Assembly: GCF_029892445.1 (NCBI RefSeq)
Contig: NZ_JARXVJ010000001.1
Coordinates: forward strand, 1,488,001 to 1,552,000
From: Chryseobacterium sp. H1D6B
Lineage (GTDB): Bacteria; Bacteroidota; Bacteroidia; Flavobacteriales; Weeksellaceae
Length of the DNA stretch: 64,000 bases
Reading direction: 5' to 3'
A program made the translations under genes and the position numbers. Below, one piece after another: positions 15,240 through 22,430 of the stretch (its first letter is position 1; every line of letters starts with the position of its first letter). The notes below the pieces were generated by a model. The model made no database searches and was not told the DNA's origin. It was given only the letters and a program-made list of their open reading frames with translations.

Positions 15240-17828
15240 ATGGCAAAAGCAGCGAAGAAAGAAACCCCGTTAATGACGCAGTACAATACCATCAAAGCGA
15301 AATATCCAGATGCGCTTTTGTTGTTCAGAGTAGGGGATTTTTATGAAACTTTCGGACAGGATGCCATTAGAGCATCTAAAGTCTTGGGTATTGTTCTTAC
15401 TAAAAGAGCTAATGGAGACGGACATATAGAACTTGCTGGTTTTCCGCATCACTCAGTAGATTCTTACCTTCCGAAGCTTGTGAGAGCCGGACTTCGTGTT
15501 GCCATCTGTGATCAGCTGGAAGATCCGAAAATGGTAAAAGGAATTGTAAAACGCGGGGTGACAGAACTTGTTACACCCGGAGTTACATTCAACGACCAGG
15601 TTTTAAATTCAAAAAAGAATAACTTCCTGCTTTCTCTTCATAAAGAAAAAGAGAAGTATGGAATTGCTCTGGTTGATATTTCAACAGGGGAGTTTTTGGT
15701 AAGTGAAGGAAATTTAGATAAGATCCTGCATATCGTCAATACATTTGATCCAAGTGAGATTATTTACCAGAGAAGTGTTCAGATTCCTGAACAGCTTAAA
15801 AATAAAAGTGCATTTAAACTTGAAGACTGGGCGTATCAGTATAATTTCGCGTATGAAAAACTGACGGCTCATTTCAAAACCAATTCTTTAAAAGGTTTCG
15901 GTGTTGAAAACCTGCCGCTGTCAATTACAGCCGCTGGAGCTATTTTTGCCTATCTGGTAGAAGATACGCACCATAACCTGCTTGCCCATATTACTAAAAT
16001 TCAGATCATCCCACAGGAGGATTTTCTGATGATGGACAACTTTACACTAAGAAACTTAGAAATTGTTTATCCAAGCAGTCCGCAGGGAAAATCATTATTA
16101 GACATTATTGATAAAACAGCAACTCCGATGGGAGGAAGACTGCTGAGAAGAAGAATTATCCTTCCTTTAAAATCAGTAAGCGAGATCAACAGAAGACTTT
16201 CTTTAATTGATTTCTTAAACGAACAGGACAACTTAAAATATGAGGTTTCCCAGCTTTTAAAAACTATTTCCGATCTGGATAGGTTAATGGGAAAACTGGC
16301 TGCAGAGAAAATATCACCTAAAGAATTAGGATACCTGCGCCAGAGTTTAATTAATATTCATAAAATAAAAGCATTGCTGCATCCTTTTGCAGATGTGTTG
16401 GCCTGGCTGGAACCTTTATACGATCTGGATGAGCTGATCAAGTTTCTGCAGGATTATCTTAATGAAGAGCTTCCGGTGAATATTTCTAAAGGTAACATTA
16501 TTAAAGAAGGAATCTCTGAGGAATTAGATACTTTAAGAAACCTTCAGAGCAAAGGAAGAGGATTTCTGGATGATATGTGCCAGAGAGAAATTGAGAGAAC
16601 AGGGATTACCAGTCTTAAAATCGATTTCAATAATGTTTTCGGATATTTTATTGAAGTTAGAAATACCCATAAAGACAAAGTTCCGGCTGAATGGCTGAGA
16701 AAGCAGACCCTTGTAAATGCAGAACGTTATATTACTGAGGAATTAAAAGAATACGAAAATCAGATCCTTGGTGCTGAGGAGAAAATTGGAGTTTTAGAAA
16801 CACAGCTTTACAGAAAAGTATGTGCTGAAACGATGATTTATATGGATCAGATTCAGGAAAATTCTAAAATTATAGCACAGATTGATGTTGCGGCAGGATT
16901 ATCTGAGCTTGCCGTTTCAGAAAGCTATACAAGACCACTGCTGAATGACAGTTTTGCTATCGATTTAAAAGAAGCAAGACACCCGATCATTGAAAATGCA
17001 CTTCCGTTGGGAGAAAAGTATATTCCTAACGATATATTTTTAGATAAAGGATCTCAGCAGATCATCATGGTAACCGGACCCAATATGGCCGGTAAGTCGG
17101 CCATTCTCCGCCAGACCGCCATTGTATGTCTATTGGCTCAGATCGGAAGTTTTGTGCCGGCTAAACATGCTGAAATCGGGATTTTAGATAAGATATTCAC
17201 CAGAGTAGGAGCCACAGACAATATTTCTGCGGGAGAATCTACTTTTATGGTGGAAATGAATGAAGCGGCCAATATTTTAAATAATATTTCAGAAAGAAGC
17301 TTGATTTTATTAGATGAAATCGGGCGGGGAACCTCTACGTATGACGGGGTTTCTATCGCATGGGCCATTGCAGAATATCTTCACCAGCATACCACACAGG
17401 CTAAAACACTTTTCGCAACCCACTATCATGAATTGAATGAAATGACGGTGAATTTTGAAAGAGTGAAAAACTTTCACGTTTCGATTCAGGAAAATAAAGG
17501 AAGCATCATTTTCTTAAGAAAACTAATTCCCGGCGGAAGTGAACATAGTTTTGGTATCCACGTTGCAAAATTAGCCGGCATGCCCGCAAAAGTAGTGAAC
17601 AGAGCCAACGAAATATTGAAAACCCTTGAGGCCAGCCGTACTCAGGGTACCTCATCAGAAAACATCAAGAGAGTAACGGATGAAAATATGCAGCTTTCCT
17701 TCTTTCAATTGGATGATCCTGTTTTAGAGAATATCCGTGAAGAGCTTACAAAAATTGACATTAATACATTGACACCAATTGAAGCTCTGATGAAGCTGAA
17801 TTCTATTAAAAAGATGATCGGAGGATAG
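15240..17828 (+). CDS. mutS: DNA mismatch repair protein MutS
   Basis: MutS recognises base mismatches and small loops and recruits MutL. The 862-residue length is typical for MutS1. The N-terminal mismatch-binding domain has the Phe-x-Glu motif in LLFRVGDFYETFGQDA (FYE). The C-terminal ATPase has Walker A GPNMAGKSAILRQTA, Walker B LILLDEIGRGTSTYDG, and the ABC-type signature region STFMVEMNEAANIL. The His switch region FATHYHEL follows. The start MAKAAKKETPLMTQYN agrees with homologs. A bidirectional terminator separates it from the double-glycine peptide genes. Confidence 0.97.
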   Translation: MAKAAKKETPLMTQYNTIKAKYPDALLLFRVGDFYETFGQDAIRASKVLGIVLTKRANGDGHIELAGFPHHSVDSYLPKLVRAGLRVAICDQLEDPKMVKGIVKRGVTELVTPGVTFNDQVLNSKKNNFLLSLHKEKEKYGIALVDISTGEFLVSEGNLDKILHIVNTFDPSEIIYQRSVQIPEQLKNKSAFKLEDWAYQYNFAYEKLTAHFKTNSLKGFGVENLPLSITAAGAIFAYLVEDTHHNLLAHITKIQIIPQEDFLMMDNFTLRNLEIVYPSSPQGKSLLDIIDKTATPMGGRLLRRRIILPLKSVSEINRRLSLIDFLNEQDNLKYEVSQLLKTISDLDRLMGKLAAEKISPKELGYLRQSLINIHKIKALLHPFADVLAWLEPLYDLDELIKFLQDYLNEELPVNISKGNIIKEGISEELDTLRNLQSKGRGFLDDMCQREIERTGITSLKIDFNNVFGYFIEVRNTHKDKVPAEWLRKQTLVNAERYITEELKEYENQILGAEEKIGVLETQLYRKVCAETMIYMDQIQENSKIIAQIDVAAGLSELAVSESYTRPLLNDSFAIDLKEARHPIIENALPLGEKYIPNDIFLDKGSQQIIMVTGPNMAGKSAILRQTAIVCLLAQIGSFVPAKHAEIGILDKIFTRVGATDNISAGESTFMVEMNEAANILNNISERSLILLDEIGRGTSTYDGVSIAWAIAEYLHQHTTQAKTLFATHYHELNEMTVNFERVKNFHVSIQENKGSIIFLRKLIPGGSEHSFGIHVAKLAGMPAKVVNRANEILKTLEASRTQGTSSENIKRVTDENMQLSFFQLDDPVLENIREELTKIDINTLTPIEALMKLNSIKKMIGG

Positions 17829-17850
17829 CCTGTAATGGATTAGATAAAAT

Positions 17851-17878
17851 AAAAGAGAGCTTTTTAAAGCTCTCTTTT
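17851..17878. terminator. Bidirectional terminator after mutS
   Basis: AAAAGAGAGCTTT (17851-17863) pairs with AAAGCTCTCTTTT (17866-17878). U-runs form on both strands. It serves mutS and the converging peptide gene. Confidence 0.85.
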
Positions 17879-17910
17879 TATATGTAAAATGATTGTAAAT
17901 ATTAAATTTA

Positions 17911-18072
17911 TTAACAGCAGGCTCCTTTTGCGTTACAAGATCCGATGTATGGTTCCCCTGGACCTGTAACAAAGCAGAAACACTCGTTAAGACAGTCGGT
18001 TTCATTTCCGCCGTTAATTTCTTTTAATTCTTTTTTAGTAAGCTTTCTTATCTGGATATTTGATTTTTTCAT
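17911..18072 (-). CDS. Double-glycine leader, Cys-rich peptide 1
   Basis: This short gene encodes 53 residues. The N-terminus is a class II bacteriocin-type leader: KKSNIQIRKL, then LTKKELKEINGG, ending in Gly21-Gly22. Cleavage after the two glycines by a C39 peptidase/ABC exporter would release a 31-residue peptide with six cysteines, the last two as a C-terminal CC. Its leader is nearly the same as that of the neighbouring gene 45 bases upstream, while the core differs. No C39 transporter or modifying enzyme is in the window. The function is unknown: bacteriocin, signal or other secreted peptide. Confidence 0.85.
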   Translation of the reverse strand: MKKSNIQIRKLTKKELKEINGGNETDCLNECFCFVTGPGEPYIGSCNAKGACC

Positions 18073-18117
18073 AATAAATTGTTTTGGTTAAATTAGTGTA
18101 TGATAGAATTGATTGTA

Positions 18118-18282
18118 TTAGCAGCAGTATCCATCTTGCTCACCCGGAACTCCTGATCTTTCTTCACCTGTTTCTCGAACATAGCAGGTAACCACTCTCG
18201 GGCAGATCGGTTTTCTGCCTCCGCTGATTTCTTTCAGCTCTTTTTTACTCAGTTTTCTTTTTTGAAAGGTTGATTTTTTCAT
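18118..18282 (-). CDS. Double-glycine leader, Cys-rich peptide 2
   Basis: The 54-residue product has the same 22-residue leader pattern (KLSKKELKEISGG) as the next gene. The core is a 32-residue peptide with four cysteines (RKPICPRVVTCYVR ... DGYCC). Both cores end in CC. An upstream in-frame ATG would add 12 residues, but the ATG at 18282 aligns the leader exactly with its neighbour. The two genes run in the same direction and probably form a unit. A divergent exported thioredoxin-like gene begins 141 bases away. Confidence 0.87.
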   Translation of the reverse strand: MKKSTFQKRKLSKKELKEISGGRKPICPRVVTCYVRETGEERSGVPGEQDGYCC

Positions 18283-18411
18283 GATTAATAATTTTAATTT
18301 AGTCAAACTAAAATACATAATTATTTTAATTAAATCAATTTAAGGTGAATAAAATATAAATTTAAAATGGATTAACATGTTGAAATTCATCGAGAAGTAA
18401 AAGCTTTTCAC

Positions 18412-18419
18412 TAATTTTG
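18412..18419 (+). promoter_or_regulatory. -7 box (TAATTTTG) three bases before an ATG
   Basis: TAATTTTG fits TAnnTTTG and ends three bases before the ATG at 18423. If it is used, the transcript would begin at or very near the start codon. Confidence 0.4.
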
Positions 18420-18422
18420 AGT

Positions 18423-18911
18423 ATGAAGAATCTCTTTACTATATTATTTCTGCTTTTGTGTTTCAGTATTCCTAAAGCACAGCAGACAGCCGTCTCTTCC
18501 ATGAAATATGAAGAGCTTGAAAAACGTATCCAGCAGGAAAGTGATAAGTTTCTTGTTGTTAATTTTTGGTCGACAACATGTGCTCCTTGTGTGAAAGAAC
18601 TTCCTCATTTCATGGAAGTGAATAATAAATATGCAGGAAATCCGAAATTTAAAATGATCTTAGTTTCTCTGGACAGGTTAGCTGATAAAGATAAAGTAAT
18701 CAATTTCATTAAAAATAAAAACCTGACTGCTGAGGTTATCCTTCTGGATGATATCAAAAGAATGAATACTTGGATCCCTAGATTTGACAAAAACTGGGAA
18801 GGAGATATTCCGGTGACGATATTTTATAAAAAAGGACAGAAAGTTTACTTTAATGACGGCGAAATGAGTAAAGAAGACCTTGAAACAACAATTTCTCAAA
18901 ATTTACTTTAA
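18423..18911 (+). CDS. Exported TlpA-like thioredoxin
   Basis: The 162-residue product has a signal peptide (MKNLFTILFLLLCFSIPKAQ) and a thioredoxin fold with the redox motif WSTTCAPCVKELP (CAPC) near residues 55-60. This is typical of TlpA/ResA-like periplasmic thiol-disulfide proteins. The cis-proline region is IPVTIFYKKG. It is followed 11 bases later by a second exported thioredoxin-fold gene, so the two form an operon. It is divergent from two Cys-rich peptide genes, which makes a role in their disulfide chemistry possible but unproven. A TTG two codons upstream is also in frame but sits in a -7 box. Confidence 0.88.
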   Translation: MKNLFTILFLLLCFSIPKAQQTAVSSMKYEELEKRIQQESDKFLVVNFWSTTCAPCVKELPHFMEVNNKYAGNPKFKMILVSLDRLADKDKVINFIKNKNLTAEVILLDDIKRMNTWIPRFDKNWEGDIPVTIFYKKGQKVYFNDGEMSKEDLETTISQNLL

Positions 18912-18922
18912 AACAGAATACT

Positions 18923-19579
18923 ATGAAAAATTTCAAAATTGTAATAACAGCCTTAATTATTGGTCTTGGATTATTAAGTTTTACAACCATTAATAATGAT
19001 AAAAAAAGTCATACTCAAAAGCATGCTGTTTCCTCAAAAGGATATGAAGTAGGAGATGAGGCCGTAGATTTTAAATTAAAGAACGTGGACGGGAAAATGG
19101 TTTCCCTGAGTGATTATAAAAGCGCTAAAGGGTTTATCGTTATTTTCACCTGTAATCACTGCCCTTATGCTAAGAAATATGAAGACAGAATTATAGAACT
19201 TGATAAAAAATATAAAAATCAAGGATATCCTGTCATTGCCATTAACCCGAACGACCCGAATGTGCAGCCTGAAGACGGCTACAAACAGATGATCGACAGG
19301 GCGAAAGAGAAAGGGTTTACATTTCCTTATTTAGTAGATGAAGGGCAGAAAATTTATCCTCAGTACGGTGCAGTAAAAACCCCTCATGTATTTATTCTGA
19401 AAAAAGAGAATGGAAAAAATATAGTGAAATACATCGGCGCCATCGACAACAATTATGAAAATCCGAATGATATTTCCGAATATTATGCTCAGGATGCACT
19501 CAACCAGCTTATAAAAGGAGAGCCTGTAAAAATGTCAAAAACCGTTGCTATCGGATGTACCATTAAAGCAAAGAAATAA
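18923..19579 (+). CDS. Exported thioredoxin/redoxin-family protein
   Basis: The 218-residue product begins with a signal peptide or anchor (MKNFKIVITALIIGLGLLSF) and continues with an AhpC/TSA-like redoxin domain: GDEAVDFKLKNVDGKMVSLSDY and then the CxxC motif FTCNHCPYAKKYED. The pattern NHCPYAKKYE is characteristic of a subfamily common in Bacteroidota. It also has INPNDPNVQPEDGY and the cis-proline KTPHVFIL. It probably acts as a periplasmic thiol oxidoreductase. It lies 11 bases after the TlpA-like gene. Confidence 0.88.
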   Translation: MKNFKIVITALIIGLGLLSFTTINNDKKSHTQKHAVSSKGYEVGDEAVDFKLKNVDGKMVSLSDYKSAKGFIVIFTCNHCPYAKKYEDRIIELDKKYKNQGYPVIAINPNDPNVQPEDGYKQMIDRAKEKGFTFPYLVDEGQKIYPQYGAVKTPHVFILKKENGKNIVKYIGAIDNNYENPNDISEYYAQDALNQLIKGEPVKMSKTVAIGCTIKAKK

Positions 19580-19587
19580 TATATTTG
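19580..19587 (+). promoter_or_regulatory. -7 box (TATATTTG) for the DUF2809 gene
   Basis: TATATTTG begins on the last base of the preceding stop codon. It could give the next gene its own transcript starting near 19594. Confidence 0.45.
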
Positions 19588-19643
19588 CCATATAATGATG
19601 ATCGGTGTTCTTTTGGATGCCGATTTTTTATGGATATTTATTG

Positions 19644-20042
19644 ATGATGGATTTTAAATTTAATTTCAAATATGTACTGCTGGCTGTTTTAATATTCTTT
19701 ATTGAAGTATTAATTGCGACGAAATTGAAAGATATTTTCTTTGTGAGAGCCTATCTGGGAGATGTTATTGTTGTAATGCTTCTTTATACTTTTGTTAAAG
19801 CCTTTTTTGTAGTAAACGATAAAAAACTTATCCTTGGAATTCTGATTTTTTCCTGTCTTATGGAGTTCGCCCAATACTTCAATATTGCAGAAAAACTAGG
19901 CTTCCAAAAAGGAAGCCTGATGTATATTGTGATTGGAAATTCATTTTCCTGGATAGATATTTTGTGTTATGCTGCTGGATGTTTTCTGCTTTTTGTTTTG
20001 GTAACTACATACAACTTTACACTAAACCAAAACCGAGGTTAA
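19644..20042 (+). CDS. DUF2809 membrane protein
   Basis: The small polytopic membrane protein (132 residues from this start) has four hydrophobic helices and the DUF2809 signature: RAYLGDVIVVMLLYTFVKAFF and LEFAQYFNIAEKLGF. The family function is unknown. Starts at 19605 (GTG), 19617 or 19647 are also in frame; the pair of ATGs at 19644/19647 fits the short N-terminus of homologs best. The stop codon lies inside the left arm of a 12-bp inverted repeat (20027-20038), so the last residues may have been changed by whatever placed that element. Confidence 0.8.
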   Translation: MMDFKFNFKYVLLAVLIFFIEVLIATKLKDIFFVRAYLGDVIVVMLLYTFVKAFFVVNDKKLILGILIFSCLMEFAQYFNIAEKLGFQKGSLMYIVIGNSFSWIDILCYAAGCFLLFVLVTTYNFTLNQNRG

Positions 20043-20180
20043 GCTATCAATGAATATGATACGGTTACTACCCGTATAAGTTATTCTACCATAGTAAAGA
20101 GGAAGCTTAGATTGTCAATATAGTGAAAAAATGCAGTGTCGTTTTAAGGACTGCATCTTTTGTAAACTCCTCGGTTTTGG
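20027..20180. other. Structured non-coding element closed by a 12-bp inverted repeat
   Basis: CCAAAACCGAGG at 20027-20038 is exactly complementary to CCTCGGTTTTGG at 20169-20180. Between them are two further hairpins: ATACGG/CCGTAT (about 20055-20075) and ATGCAGT/ACTGCAT (20131-20137 with 20150-20156). No ORF occupies the interior. A closing stem with two internal hairpins would make a multibranched RNA, or the repeats could be ends of a small non-autonomous element. No target duplication is visible at the borders. Confidence 0.4.
20131..20160 (+). terminator. Probable terminator after the DUF2809 gene
   Basis: ATGCAGT (20131-20137) pairs with ACTGCAT (20150-20156) and is followed by CTTTTGT. 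The U-run is weak. Confidence 0.45.
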
Positions 20181-20205
20181 CTTTATAAAGATATGAAACA
20201 ATATT

Positions 20206-20574
20206 TTAATTATCCTCAAGATCATCTAATCGGGATTCAATTTCGTGAACTTTATTATTAATACTTGGAGTTTCAAGAGAACCATAATCATCTTCCATTT
20301 TTATTTGCTGATTAATTTTGTTGATTTTCTGATCTTGAATTTTTATTCTTTCCTCCTGATCAAATAAACTGAAATGATAGTTCTCAAAGAAAATATCCTT
20401 GGTCACCATAAAAATAGCTGTGATAGCAATTACTGAGATGAATGTGTAAATAACAATGTTAAATACAATGCTATTTCTCCTATTACGTTTGATATTTTCT
20501 TTGATTAACCATTGGTAAGTTTCCATGTCTCCATGAGTGATTAGAGTAAATTCTCTTTCATCGTATTGTTTCAT
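20206..20574 (-). CDS. Small single-pass membrane protein with coiled coil, unknown
   Basis: The 122-residue product begins MKQYDEREFTLITHGDME. It has a basic stretch before one membrane helix (KRNRRNSIVFNIVIYTFISVIAITAIFMV, about residues 30-58). The tail is a likely coiled coil (EERIKIQDQKINKINQQI ... VHEIESRLDDLEDN). I do not recognise a family. Upstream on its own strand lies a 200-base structured region and a -7 box TATTTTTG at 20806-20813, so the gene may be expressed with a long structured leader. It sits in the small accessory island with the IS1595 transposase. Confidence 0.6.
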   Translation of the reverse strand: MKQYDEREFTLITHGDMETYQWLIKENIKRNRRNSIVFNIVIYTFISVIAITAIFMVTKDIFFENYHFSLFDQEERIKIQDQKINKINQQIKMEDDYGSLETPSINNKVHEIESRLDDLEDN

Positions 20575-20594
20575 AATTGTGAAATTAATTCACT

Positions 20595-20791
20595 TAGTCT
20601 CAGAGTGAGTGTTTATAAAAATGCAGAAAGCGTGAGACTACACTTAATTTGTTGAAAGAGGTTCTGACAAAACCTAACACTACAAACAAGAATAGCCCAC
20701 GCCAAAGGCATGAGCATCAACTGTTTATTCTGTAGTGTTGTATTGAATTGTCAGATTCCTTTCAACAGAATAAAAGCGAACGCTTTATTTT
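20595..20791. ncRNA. Strongly structured non-coding region (candidate RNA or DNA element)
   Basis: Nested inverted repeats dominate this stretch. TAGTCTCA (20595-20602) pairs with TGAGACTA (20633-20640). Bases 20651-20670 pair imperfectly with 20748-20766. Inside that stem, AACACTACA (20676-20684) pairs with TGTAGTGTT (20731-20739), and GAATA with TATTC continues it past a 5-base bulge. A terminator-like hairpin follows: AAAGC-GAAC-GCTTT then ATTTTTT. On the minus strand a 32-codon ORF (MPLAWAILVCSV...) runs through it, but the pairing suggests RNA or DNA structure rather than coding. It could also be the leader of the minus-strand gene at 20206-20574. Confidence 0.5.
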
Positions 20792-20805
20792 TTCGATAAG
20801 TTTAA

Positions 20806-20813
20806 CAAAAATA
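20806..20813 (-). promoter_or_regulatory. -7 box (TATTTTTG) reading into the structured region
   Basis: On the minus strand TATTTTTG would start a transcript that crosses the structured region and reaches the gene at 20574, giving a leader of about 225 nt. No -33 TTG at good spacing. Confidence 0.35.
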
Positions 20814-20821
20814 GAAATAAA

Positions 20822-20977
20822 ATGACAAAAAAAGAAATGAACGAACGGGAATTAATGATTGAAAATAAGATAAAAGCAATCATTAAAATTTTAGATCGTG
20901 AAAACACTGTTATTATTCAGAGAATAATAGAGGGGGTTAATGAAGAAGTCAAATTTAAATCATTTTTCAAGCATTGA
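20822..20977 (+). CDS. Small charged protein, unknown
   Basis: A 51-codon frame, MTKKEMNERELMIENKIK then AIIKILDRENTVIIQ, is highly charged and predicted helical. It overlaps the 3' end of the converging 65-residue gene by 18 bases. I do not recognise it. It may be a small regulator of the accessory island, or not expressed; the plus-strand sequence before it lacks a clear -7 box. Confidence 0.4.
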   Translation: MTKKEMNERELMIENKIKAIIKILDRENTVIIQRIIEGVNEEVKFKSFFKH

Positions 20978-21157
20978 TATGACTTCTTCTATATACTTTT
21001 TAAAGATAGAATGTACACTACCATCTAATAAATGTATTTCAACATGAAATGAAATTGAATCTCTCGGTCCAACTTCCTTAATGTAAGTAATATATGACTT
21101 ATTGATATAAATCCTCTGTTTGGAGTCAGGATTAATGAGTATTAACTTTGGTTCCAT
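20960..21157 (-). CDS. Small protein with a strong promoter, unknown
   Basis: The 65-residue product (MEPKLILINPDSKQRIYINKS...) is mixed alpha/beta with no signal peptide. The segment INKSYITYIKEVGPRDSISF ... HLLDGSVHSIFKK looks like a short LytTR-like or other beta-rich regulator, but the match is too weak for a family name. It has a complete promoter, TTG-N19-TATATTTG, 16 bases upstream. It is divergent from the IS1595-family transposase gene, with a direct repeat between them. It could be a regulator of the element. Confidence 0.6.
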   Translation of the reverse strand: MEPKLILINPDSKQRIYINKSYITYIKEVGPRDSISFHVEIHLLDGSVHSIFKKYIEEVISMLEK

Positions 21158-21173
21158 AATATATTGATTTACA

Positions 21174-21203
21174 CAAATATAACAGTCAAAGTAGACATAT
21201 CAA
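21174..21203 (-). promoter_or_regulatory. Full promoter (TTG-N19-TATATTTG) of the 65-residue gene
   Basis: Read on the minus strand, TTG (21203-21201), 19 bases, then TATATTTG (21181-21174), then 16 bases to the ATG. Spacing matches the Bacteroidota consensus. Confidence 0.7.
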
Positions 21204-21211
21204 AATAATTC

Positions 21212-21230
21212 GTAACTTAATGTAACTTAA
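21212..21230. repeat. Direct repeat GTAACTTAA with 10-bp period
   Basis: GTAACTTAA occurs at 21212-21220 and 21222-21230, one helical turn apart, in the divergent region between the 65-residue gene and the transposase. It may be an operator. Confidence 0.4.
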
Positions 21231-21241
21231 ATAAAATCAGA

Positions 21242-22165
21242 ATGTTAAACACAAATATTAAGTCGGTATTAGAACTACTACAAACCTTTTCAACAGAACA
21301 ATCCTGTATTGATTATTTAGAAGAACAGAGATGGGGAGGAATTATCGAAAGTCCATTTGATTCACTATCACGAGTTTATAAATGTAGTAAGAACAAATAC
21401 AGATGCAAGAACACAGGAAAGTACTTCAACGCTAAAACAGGGACAATGTTTGAGAATTCTAAAATCGGTTTGAGAAAATGGTTTTTAGCCATTTGGCTGG
21501 TGACTTCTCACAAGAAAGGAATTAGTTCAATACAGTTGTCCAAAGATGTTGGTGTTACTCAGAAAACAGCTTGGTTTATGTTACAAAGAATCCGTGCCTG
21601 TTTTGGAATAGAAAATAATAATGAATTAGAAGGAATTGTTGAATGTGATGAAACTTTTATCGGTGGGAAAAATAAGAACAGACATAAGGATAAGAAAGTA
21701 GCGAATTCACAGGGTCGATCTTATAAAGACAAAGTTCCTGTAATGGGAATGTTACAACGTGGAGGTAAAATGAACGCCTTCGTTGTAACTGATACGAAAA
21801 GGAATAGTATTCAACCATTGGTATGTAGATATGTAAATCCTGAAACAACAACTTTGATCTCTGATGAATGGTTAGGATATACAGGATTAAACAAATATTA
21901 CGATCATAGGATTATAGATCATTCAAAGAAAGAATATGTGAGTTTGCAAGATGGTTCTATTCATACCAACAATATTGAAGGTAGTTGGAATATTTTGAAG
22001 AAAAGTGTTTCAGGAATGTATAATCATGTATCAAAGAAGCATCTTCAAAAGTATGTCGATGAATTTGTGTACAGATTTAACTTGAAAAAGGTATCAGACC
22101 AAGAAAAATTCAGATATTTGTTATCAAATTCAAATATCCGAACTAAATATAAAGAGTTATGTTGA
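21242..22165 (+). CDS. IS1595-family (ISXO2-like) transposase
   Basis: The 307-residue product carries the ISXO2-like DDE domain: first Asp in IVECDETFIGGKNKNRH, second in TTLISDEWLGYTGL, and the third conserved block HTNNIEGSWNILKKSVSGMYNH. The N-terminal part (YKCSKNKYRCKNTGKYFNAKTGTMFENSKIGLRKW) is the zinc-ribbon region. The first CxxC of the classical ribbon is replaced (IIESPFDS), which I believe is usual for Bacteroidota members. The gene is intact. It overlaps the start of a 73-residue ORF by a few bases. I could not find convincing terminal repeats or target duplications. Confidence 0.92.
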   Translation: MLNTNIKSVLELLQTFSTEQSCIDYLEEQRWGGIIESPFDSLSRVYKCSKNKYRCKNTGKYFNAKTGTMFENSKIGLRKWFLAIWLVTSHKKGISSIQLSKDVGVTQKTAWFMLQRIRACFGIENNNELEGIVECDETFIGGKNKNRHKDKKVANSQGRSYKDKVPVMGMLQRGGKMNAFVVTDTKRNSIQPLVCRYVNPETTTLISDEWLGYTGLNKYYDHRIIDHSKKEYVSLQDGSIHTNNIEGSWNILKKSVSGMYNHVSKKHLQKYVDEFVYRFNLKKVSDQEKFRYLLSNSNIRTKYKELC

Positions 22166-22380
22166 ACGAACAATTAAAAAGACAGAAAGTGAAAAGTATT
22201 ATGATAGATAATATTGAATACTTTGATGTTCAGGATATAAAAGATAATCACCCTGATCTAAAAGTAGATGTAGACAAAATAATGCACATCAATGATATAG
22301 CTTTAATTAAAGCAGATGGTGTACATGTTAAGACTGAGTTTGATAAAATGATTAAACAAGTCTTCCCTAAGAAATACTAG
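22159..22380 (+). CDS. Passenger ORF overlapping the transposase, unknown
   Basis: The 73-residue product (MLNEQLKRQKVKSIMIDNIE ...) starts in the last codons of the transposase gene and so is probably translationally coupled to it. The sequence IEYFDVQDIKDNHPDLKVDVDKIM ... HVKTEFDKMIKQV resembles the short N-terminal module of phage antirepressor-like proteins, but the similarity is weak. It may help or regulate transposition. It ends 50 bases before the stop of the converging backbone gene, near the likely right border of the element. Confidence 0.6.
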   Translation: MLNEQLKRQKVKSIMIDNIEYFDVQDIKDNHPDLKVDVDKIMHINDIALIKADGVHVKTEFDKMIKQVFPKKY

Positions 22381-22430
22381 TGTAAAATAATATATAATTA
22401 CCTTTGTTTTTAATATCTTTATTGGAAAAA

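Noticed and set aside
19899..19919. AGGCTTCC-AAAAA-GGAAGCCT hairpin taken as a terminator
   Set aside because: It lies inside the DUF2809 coding sequence and is followed by coding DNA without a T-run.
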